In this document: piece by piece, positions 56,740 to 64,000 of the stretch
Layout: each line of letters begins with the position of its first letter
How positions within the stretch are numbered: position 1 is the first letter of the stretch
Assembly: GCA_964036195.1 (NCBI GenBank)
Contig: OZ038451.1
Coordinates: forward strand, 9,118,529-9,182,528
From: Sphaerolaimus hirsutus
Lineage: Eukaryota; Nematoda; Chromadorea; Monhysterida; Sphaerolaimidae
DNA length: 64,000 bases
Reading direction: 5' to 3'
Notes under the pieces: model-generated
Told to the model about the DNA's origin: nothing
Databases searched by the model: none
What the model saw: the letters and a program-made list of their open reading frames with translations, nothing else
Translations under genes and position numbers: made by a program

Positions 56740-57930
56740 TTAATGTCAAGTCAAATGTCAAGTGAAAAATCAAGTCAAATGTCAAGTTGTCTGTCAACTC
56801 ATAAATGACAAGCAGTAATACAAAGTCAGAAATGCGATTGAGGCACCTATTTCGTTCCGAATTGAGGCATCTAGTTCTAGCATCTATTTTTTTAAATTTG
56901 TTCAATTTTTTTAAATTTTTTATTAAATTAAAAAAATTTTTTTAAATTTTTTCAAAACAAAATACATTTTTTAAATTAAAATTTTTTTAAAAGTTTTTTT
57001 TATAAATTTTTTTATATATATTTTTTATTTTTTAAAAAAATAAAAAAAGTGATTAAATTTTTCTTTTAAGATTAAAAAAATTGAGGCAATTGAGGCACCT
57101 AGTTCTGAATTGAGGCATCTAATTCTAGCATCTATTTTTTCAAATTTGTTCAATTTTTTCAAAAAATTTATTAAATTTTTATTTATTTTTTATTTATTTA
57201 TTTTTTTAAATTTTTTTTTAAATTTTTTAAATTAAACAAACATTTTTTAAGTTTTTTTTAAAAAGTTTTTTTATTTTTTTATTTTTTATTTTTTATACTT
57301 TTTTTTAAATTAATGAAAAAAATTATAAATTATTTATAAAAAAACTTTGAATAAATTTGAATGAAACATTTGAAGAAAAAAATTTGAAAAAAATAATTAA
57401 AAAATTTAATTAAAAAATTTGAAAAACTATTTTGAAATAAAAATAAAAATATACATAAGATGGTGCCACTTTGGAGTCTATGGCACCACTCATAAAAATG
57501 GTGCCATATTGGACTCCATGGTGCCACTCGATAAAAACAGCATAAAAAAGCACTATTAACAGGGAGATAGTGATAGTGGAGATGAAGTGGAGATACCAAC
57601 ATTTAAGTGAAAATCCAGTCAAATGACAAGTAAAAGTCATTTTTGGTGTCAAGTGATAGTTCAATTCAAATGTCAAATTTTTGGTGTCAACTGATAATTT
57701 TCAGGTGATAATTTTCAGGTGTCAAGTCATAAATGTCAAGTGAAAACTATCAGGTGAAAATATAGCAGGTGGTTCATGTCAAGTCATTGTCAAGTGGGTA
57801 ATGTCAAGTCAGAAATGTCAAGTGATAACTATAGGTTCTAAATGTCAAGTTCTTAATGTCAGTTCAAATGTCAAGTGGCAACTTTCAGGTGAACAATTTC
57901 AGATAAAAATCAAGTAATTATACTAATACA
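56740..57930. repeat. AATGTCAAGT arrays around an AT-rich core
   Basis: AATGTCAAGTCAAATGTCAAG units occupy 56740-56800 and 57600-57905. Between them a GAGGCACCTAGTTCTGAATT unit is duplicated (56840-56910 and 57085-57150), followed by long A/T-only stretches and a GGTGCCA repeat (57460-57530). Ends are not defined. Confidence 0.55.
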
Positions 57931-58108
57931 AACGAGAAATTTGTGACATTCAAGTTGAAAATATTTTGAATATTAGTATTTGGCTTCTTCTTGACTATAG
58001 ATTGTCTTTCTCAGTGCCAAATTTGGCATTTGCTTGATTTGCAATAACTTATAAATTTTTTGTGCCTGTGGCCCCCAAAAAGAAGTACATCCAATAAAAA
58101 ATGGCTAA

Positions 58109-58562
58109 AGCCAACAAAAAGTGGACGCTGCAGCCAAACATCTGTATGCTTTTGAATGCACAAAAGTGATATATCATATACCATGCCATTTTCTAATTGA
58201 GCTATCAAAAGATGTATATCAAGGCAAATGTATACAAATCTAATAATATAGGCTATCAACACAGCAAACTGCATCACAAGAAACAGTTTCACCAAACTTT
58301 TGCATGGCAGCGTGAGCTTTTTGTATCTTTAATGTTTGCAGCACTTTGACACAGCTCACACTGCCATGCAAAAGTTTGGTGAAACTGTTTCTTGTGATGC
58401 AGTTTGCTGTGTTGATAGCCTATATTATTAGATTTGTATACATTTGCCTTGATATACATCTTTTGATAGCTCAATTAGAAAATGGCATGGTATATGATAT
58501 ATCACTTTTGTGCATTCAAAAGCATACAGATGTTTGGCTGCAGCGTCCACTTTTTGTTGGCT
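58109..58562. repeat. Near-perfect 209-bp inverted repeat ending at the N gap
   Basis: Arms 58109-58317 and 58354-58562 with a 36-bp spacer. I see one mismatch near the inner end. The right arm stops exactly at the first N. The open frames on both strands here are the two arms read in mirror image. Confidence 0.92.
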
Positions 58563-58762
58563 NNNNNNNNNNNNNNNNNNNNNNNNNNNNNNNNNNNNNN
58601 NNNNNNNNNNNNNNNNNNNNNNNNNNNNNNNNNNNNNNNNNNNNNNNNNNNNNNNNNNNNNNNNNNNNNNNNNNNNNNNNNNNNNNNNNNNNNNNNNNNN
58701 NNNNNNNNNNNNNNNNNNNNNNNNNNNNNNNNNNNNNNNNNNNNNNNNNNNNNNNNNNNNNN
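58563..58762. other. Assembly gap (200 N)
   Basis: Exactly 200 N, a length often used when gap size is unknown. Sequence composition changes across it: CpG becomes rare on the right. Confidence 0.98.
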
Positions 58763-59192
58763 TTCAGCATGTGTATCGATACAGAAACATTAATACAGCA
58801 TGTGTTAGCTGATAATGTGCAGGCAGGGTGCTTCTGTATGCACCTTCACAAAGTAAGACAAATACACTCCAGTCAAAAAGAAAGTTTGCCAAGCAATTTT
58901 TCTCTCATTTTAATTGTGATTCCTGATAGTGCTAGGGGGCTGACATCAGTATCAAAACAAACCCATACATTTGTCTACCTACGAGTAAAATTTCAGCCCC
59001 CTAGCTTCTACATGTTGTTGCGAGTTGCCAAAACAAAAAAATTCACACTGAAAAATTTGTTTGCCAGGAACAAATGTTTACTTCCTGGGAGCTTTGTTGA
59101 TAGTCATAGCGGTTCAGCCATTCAGATTCAGCCGTCAAGGAAACATAGTTTTTGAAAGAGTATGCAAAGATGAAAAAGTTCATGTAGGAGAT
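58763..59192. other. Sequence right of the gap, no gene
   Basis: No recognised exon. A short inverted pair, gctagggggctga at about 58930 and its complement near 58996, suggests a small foldback element. Confidence 0.4.
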
Positions 59193-59467
59193 AAAGGTCT
59201 GCCCCCCTCATATGGTGCTGTGGGTGTGAATTTACAAAACATCTAAAATCTGGCACAGTAAAACTATATGTTCCAGTCAGTTTCACACCTGCCCTTGGTG
59301 ACTGTCACATGCTCCCTGAAATGGCAAAGCTTATGAGGGGGCCTGCGGACTAGCTCAGAAGCAATTTTGCAAGTTTTTACTGTGATGAAAAACTACAATT
59401 TTTTTAAAAGGTTTTTGATGTTTTGCAAATTCACACCCATGGCACCACATGAGGGGGGCAGACCTTT
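59193..59467. repeat. Foldback with AAAGGTCTGCCCCCCTCA ends
   Basis: The left arm (59193-59245) is aaaggtctgcccccctcata onward. The right arm (59415-59467) is its inverse, ending ggggggcagaccttt. The arms differ at a few positions. Confidence 0.8.
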
Positions 59468-59666
59468 AAAGCCTACAGCAATTTTTTCATCTAGTAAATC
59501 ACATTTTGTGGACTTTTATAACTTTTAGAATTAGACACCTTAATTATGTAATGTGCATGATGTATTAATTGATGGAAATCACATTGCAGTTTTTGCAGAG
59601 ATATATGTAAATATGCACAAATATTCCAGTATTATCACATTTATAATTTTTTCACACAGTAGAAGC

Positions 59667-60352
59667 CTCAGTGATCTCCAGGATTTTGACCCTCTGGGGA
59701 GTTGGATAGGTAACAAATCACACCTCAGGAGGGACAGAAAGCTGAAAAAAATTGGGGGGGGGGGGTTGGCGGCAGATGCAGGGATTCAATATATAGGCTT
59801 TTTCAAGATGTATAGGGAAAAAAAGGAGGGAAAATGGCTAATAGTAGGTGAAAAATGGCTCAAATTGGGTATATAAAATAGGCATTTAGACACATGAAAT
59901 AGTGATTTTGGAGGTGAAAAAGGTGACAAAGGGTCTGAAAAAAAGCAATTGTAAGTGAAAATTGGGGTATAGTTTCTCAGAAATGCTCCAGATGGGTCAA
60001 TCCCACATGTAGACCCATTATAAACACATTATACCCACAGGGGTAGGAAAGGGGGGCGGGTAACCCCACCCCAAACCACCCAGTTATCTACCTGGCTCAA
60101 TTCCCCAGAACACCCCCCCCCCCCGCAAATTGCCTAGCTATCTAGTTATCCGAGGTGCTTTTGAGCAATTTTACCCTGATCTTCACCCAAAATCACCCTC
60201 CAGATAGGTAGATAGCTTCAGGGGAGGGGGTTCAGGGGATAGTATCCAAAAAAATTCATTCAGGGATAGTTGGATAGCTGAGCAGCCTCCAAGATAGATA
60301 GGTGGAGCGTTTGGGGGGGGGGGGGGTTGCACTCCATTGGAGACCCCTGAAG
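59667..60352. mobile_element. CpG-decayed copy of the GATAGATAGCTGAG hAT-like family
   Basis: Left end CCAGGATTTTGACCCTCTGG and right end TTGGAGACCCCTG correspond to the 529-1035 element. Many sites that are CG there are TG or CA here. No target duplication is recognisable. Confidence 0.8.
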
Positions 60353-60394
60353 AGCATAATATTTAGTCTTCACAAAAATTTTGTACATCCCCAC

Positions 60395-61073
60395 TAGGGA
60401 TGGCCAGGGGTTTTATTTTCAAAGGTCTTTTTGAAAAATAACATTTTATTTAAAAAAACACAGACCATCAAAACCATTTTTTAAACCTTGGCCAAAATTT
60501 TTAGTACTAGGCACCAGGTATTTTCCAATTTTTTGCATGCAAGCACACAATTTCACCTGCACTTTACCATTTGTGGTGGTTTTCACTGGATTAGAGGCAT
60601 TTTTAGTGTAAAAGCTTCCATTTGTTTGTGCTATTATGTCATAACAAGCCACAATATGCTAGTGTAGTATATAATATACAGTCAATGTGCCCACACATAC
60701 TTGTACAGTGTAAAGCACCACAGCCAATGTGTAAGCCTGCTCTTATAACCTTATTTAAGAACTTTTCCATGCCCAACATCACTTGAAATCATAAATGTTT
60801 GACAAGTCAACAAAAAAACAATATTTTGGCAGAAATCACCACTTGTAATGATATCACATGAATCTACAGCCATCCTTGGCTATAAACATCACAAAGTACT
60901 GTCACCTGTCTGATTTACCTGTATGACCTGTATGTTACTCATGACCATACCTGGAAGCTTTTGATAATTTTTTAAAAATTTTATATTTTAAAATAAAAAA
61001 GTTTTTGAAGGAAAAAAATCATTTTATTATACAAACCCTGTTGTTGAAAAAAAAACTTTTTTGGCCATCCCTA
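60395..61073. mobile_element. TAGGGATGGCC-ended element, CpG-free
   Basis: Begins TAGGGATGGCCAGGGG and ends TTTGGCCATCCCTA. The segment 60480-60640 is homologous (inverted) to 1355-1500. No CG dinucleotide occurs inside it. Confidence 0.7.
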
Positions 61074-61089
61074 ATTGCTGCAGATTACC

Positions 61090-61155
61090 CTCTTCCCTAA
61101 AAATTATCTGCTGAAATAATAAACACCCTGGGTGATATTTCAAGGAAATATGGTA
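61090..61155. mobile_element. CpG-decayed end of a CCGTATT-family element
   Basis: Ends CAAGGAAATATGGTA where intact copies have CGAGGAAATACGGTA: two CG to CA/TG changes in 15 bases. Confidence 0.7.
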
Positions 61156-61433
61156 AGTACATATAAAACTCACAATGGCCACTGCATACACATAAAAAAA
61201 TAAAATTGTGCATCAACACACAAATTGTTCACTAGCATGAACAGAAGTATGCAGTGCTGTGAGCCTTACCATTTTAAGCCCACTTTTGAATTGATTGAAT
61301 TGCCTACATTCTCAACTGATACCAGGCTAACTAAGCATGTGGTACAACTGGTTCACTTATATCATCCTACATGCCATTCAGCCAAGTACCACTAAATAAA
61401 CTGACAAGTAAAACACACTGTTGCCCATGTAGA

Positions 61434-62050
61434 CTTGGTGTGCAAGTAGAGCCCCCTAGATGGGCACAGGGTAACATGCATGCTGGGTTTACATGGGTTG
61501 TGCACTACATGGGCACTGGTTGCCAGTGGGAACTGTGAATGAGGGGTAGATGACAGGGCAGGACCAGTGCACAAGTAAACCCTATGTACAAGTAGCCCTG
61601 GTGCACAAGTTTTTATACCCCATGCACAAGTCTACCCAGTGCACAAGTCTACCCTGGTGCACAAGTACGGGCACTGTCCATATTTCTCCTAATAGAATTG
61701 TAGATCTCCAATAGGACATTTTCGACTTAATTTTGGCCACAAAATAAATAGAACATGATTTGGTGAACACAAATGTTGAATGAACTCTATCAATTGTCAT
61801 TCTATGAACTGTCTGTGATGTAACGCTCTGAAAAACCACAACAGAACGTGAAAAATTTGGCTCAAAAATGGCAGAAAAATAGAAGGGCATCTCCAATAGA
61901 AGGGCGGGTAAAAAAGAAGTGAAAAAATATAATGGCACTCTTATATTAGAAGAAATACGGCACCTGTGCACTGGGTAGACTTGCGCACAGGGTAAAAAAC
62001 TTGTGCTCCGGGGCTACTTGTGCACAGGCTTTACTTGTGCACTGACACCC
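61434..62050. repeat. TGCACAAGT arrays in inverted blocks
   Basis: Direct units of GTGCACAAGT at 61560-61670 and the complement ACTTGTGCAC at 61955-62045, with about 280 bp of unique sequence between. The design matches the other motif-filled elements, but terminal repeats and a target duplication were not found. Confidence 0.65.
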
Positions 62051-62069
62051 CCTGTGGATGACATTGTAC

Positions 62070-62345
62070 CAGTGTTGCAAAAACATAGTTAAGTTCATCT
62101 GAAATACCTGGTTATTCAGGTATTTATACTTATGTTTATGTTTTCCAAAAATACCATTACATTTTCTTACATTTTCCTGACACAATTACCTGGGTACCAG
62201 AGAAAACATTTTTTTAAACATTTTTTATTTTTTTTTTACATTTACCAAGGTATTTTAGAAATATAAATACATTTTAGTTTTTATACTTGAAATTTGGAAA
62301 AAGTATTTTTGGTTACATTTTCCAAAAATTCCAGTACTAAACAAG
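62070..62345. mobile_element. CpG-decayed GTAAACGTAAA-family relic
   Basis: CAGTGTTGCAAAAACATAG at the left and repeated ACATTTTCCAAAAAT units resemble the 47026-47798 family with ACG replaced by ACA or ATG throughout. Confidence 0.6.
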
Positions 62346-62546
62346 CCTGCATTGTACGCATACATTGGTTTTGGTATGTGCCAAAGCCACAATGACAAGG
62401 GCAATTCACAATCAAAGTGGGTAATCTTCAAAGGCAACTGCCATGGCATCCTGCATAAACATGAACTGGCAAAATGAAGAGGATAAAATGAAAAAATTAA
62501 TGAATATTCTTTATAAAATTAATTTTTAAAACCCAATCATGGCAGC

Positions 62547-63318
62547 TAGGGTTCGGATGACATGACTTTTCGATATCAATATTTGATATTCAATATTTTT
62601 TTCAGAAACTAGATATGGACATTTGATATTTTTTCCTGAATCTCGATATTCGACATTGACACGATATGGACCCTCAATATTGATATTCAATATTAAAAAA
62701 TGCTCAATATTTGATATCAATATTTTGATATTTTGCTTTTGGAACAGCAAGGCACATTTCAAGTGGCTTATTGTAATTCCATGTGGTTGTAAACATGGTC
62801 AACTCTTTACTGGATTGGATTGATCATCTCTTTACTGAAATGTAAATGGTGATTTTAACAGGGTTCACAACAGTCAAAATAAGAAAATGGATAAAAAACA
62901 TGATGAATCAAATTATATCAGAAAAACAATAATTGGTAGACATCCAGTTCATACTTATAACACAGTTGCTTAACATCATTTTGCAAGAGAATCAGCATAT
63001 AAACATTTTCTGGTAGGTAGGAAACCATACCAAATACAAGATATGTTGAATAACCACTCCTACAAAAATTAAACTGTAAATACTTTACTTTTACTCCCCA
63101 ACAAAATATTATAAACACATCAAACATATCTGAAAATGAAAATAATAGCTTAATTTGGGGGCACAATACAGGTTTGATATATCAGAAAAATGGTTGATAC
63201 TCGATATCAATATTCAAAAATGGTCAATATTTGATATCGATATTTGAAAATGGTCCATATTCAATATAAAAAAACAGTCGATATCTGATATTCCATATGA
63301 TATATCATCTGAACCCTA
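62547..63318. mobile_element. hAT-like GATATC-family element, 772 bp, TSD atggcagc
   Basis: Starts TAGGGTTCGGATGA and ends TCATCTGAACCCTA. The duplication atggcagc is exact (62539-62546 and 63319-63326). Arrays of GATATCAATATTTGATATT fill both ends; the CpG-rich relative at 23444-23671 has GATATCGATATTCGATA instead. The centre is about 400 bp of AT-rich sequence without a recognised gene. Confidence 0.92.
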
Positions 63319-63579
63319 ATGGCAGCAGCCTACCACTTCAACCACTTGACGTATCAATGTATTTATGACTAGTCATGCCTGTATCGATCAAAATTTGTTC
63401 GAGTTCAAAAGGGATTCAGTTCACTAAAAAAATGATGCCGATCTCATGACCCCACTCCAATCCTATGAACTAAAAAAAACACGATCCTGAAAGGTCAACC
63501 CCGTTTGAACTGTAGACACCATACCAACCACAAATGCTAAATAGTTAAACATTAAACCTTAAGCTCAGTCGTCTTAAAC

Positions 63580-63880
63580 GGACAACTTGCGTCAAAAGTT
63601 CACTGCCTGCGAGGTAAATGAAGCGCCCAACACTCGATACTGTTTACCGGCCCTAAAACCCATCAAAAGCGACATGAAACCACCTCCCCCAAAGAATTCA
63701 CCGACCAAGCCTTGGCTCGGTGCCAGAGCTATCGTAGCCGCGACAGGCAAGGCCGCAGGACAGCTGCACCGGCATCCACAGCACCAAGTCACGGTGCTGC
63801 AGCGTATGTTCAAGCCTCCACAGCACCAAGGCGCAGTACTGCAGCGGCGGACACCACCCGTAAGCTGTGGGGGGGGGGGG
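63580..63880 (+). other. CpG-normal segment with a possible exon
   Basis: Between about 63680 and 63858 two forward frames are open and a donor-like cc/gtaagc follows at 63859, before a G run. The content (Ala, Arg, Pro, His and Gln) is not a recognised domain. It could belong to the LRR gene or to a repeat. Confidence 0.25.
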
Positions 63881-64000
63881 GTTGTTCGACGAAATGGAAG
63901 TTAGTAAAAGACTACCTATATCTTGACTTCCACAGTGCATACGAATATCATGTGGAATGTACGGCAAATATGCGCTAAATTAACAAAGGTGAATACCGTA

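Noticed and set aside
58346-59155. 269-codon frame crossing the N gap
   Set aside because: It joins the right arm of the inverted repeat to unrelated sequence through 200 N; the first part is mirrored on the minus strand at 58011-58295.

Overview
The window is animal nuclear DNA from an invertebrate whose lineage I cannot fix. The evidence is multi-exon genes with GT-AG introns and conserved metazoan products, Pol III tRNA genes with internal A and B boxes, an intact Ty3/gypsy retrotransposon, and about ten families of short non-autonomous DNA transposons. About 5% of the window is host coding sequence. The rest is introns and intergenic DNA crowded with nested repeats.

Layout. (1) 1640-4591, + strand: the last six coding exons of DAP3 (mitochondrial ribosomal protein mS29); the P-loop part lies upstream, outside the window. 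(2) 4803-11244, - strand: a full-length gypsy element with LTRs identical by eye, a 4-bp target duplication and an uninterrupted 1594-codon gag-pol frame, inserted 40 bp past the DAP3 poly(A) signal. (3) 15193-26857, - strand: a complete 13-exon gene for an SLC7/CAT-type cationic amino acid transporter (634 codons joined in phase). One of its introns holds three tRNA-Ile(AAU) genes in a local duplication. (4) 26858-36370: intergenic, transposon-rich, with a few weak exon-like segments. (5) 36371-45285, - strand: a PPM1D/Wip1-like PP2C phosphatase of 14 firm exons plus an ambiguous 3' end, with a TATA box and probable 5' UTR exon upstream. (6) 45822-53502: intergenic repeats. (7) 53503-55571, + strand: the first two exons of a secreted or membrane leucine-rich-repeat protein (signal peptide, then LRRNT and first repeats); the rest of the gene is not seen. 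(8) 55572-64000: tandem repeats, AT-rich DNA, a near-perfect 209-bp inverted repeat ending exactly at a 200-bp N gap, and then a block strongly depleted in CpG.

The most unusual signal is the transposon population. Nine elements have exact 8-bp target duplications and several more have near-exact ones (hAT-type). Most are filled with many copies of one short motif, and that motif differs by family (GGCGCC, GGTGCC, CGGAAAA, TTCGAAAA, GATATCGATATT, GTAAACGTAAA, poly-G/poly-C blocks). A second group starting CCGTATT has TA target duplications and repeatedly sits inside members of the first group, so insertion order can be read. Copies of the same families on the two sides of the N gap differ largely by CG to TG/CA changes, pointing to germline CpG methylation acting regionally.

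The host genes (mitoribosome, amino acid import, tRNA-Ile, stress-response phosphatase, LRR surface protein) do not form an operon or evident pathway. All exon models were joined by hand using splice-site phase and family similarity.
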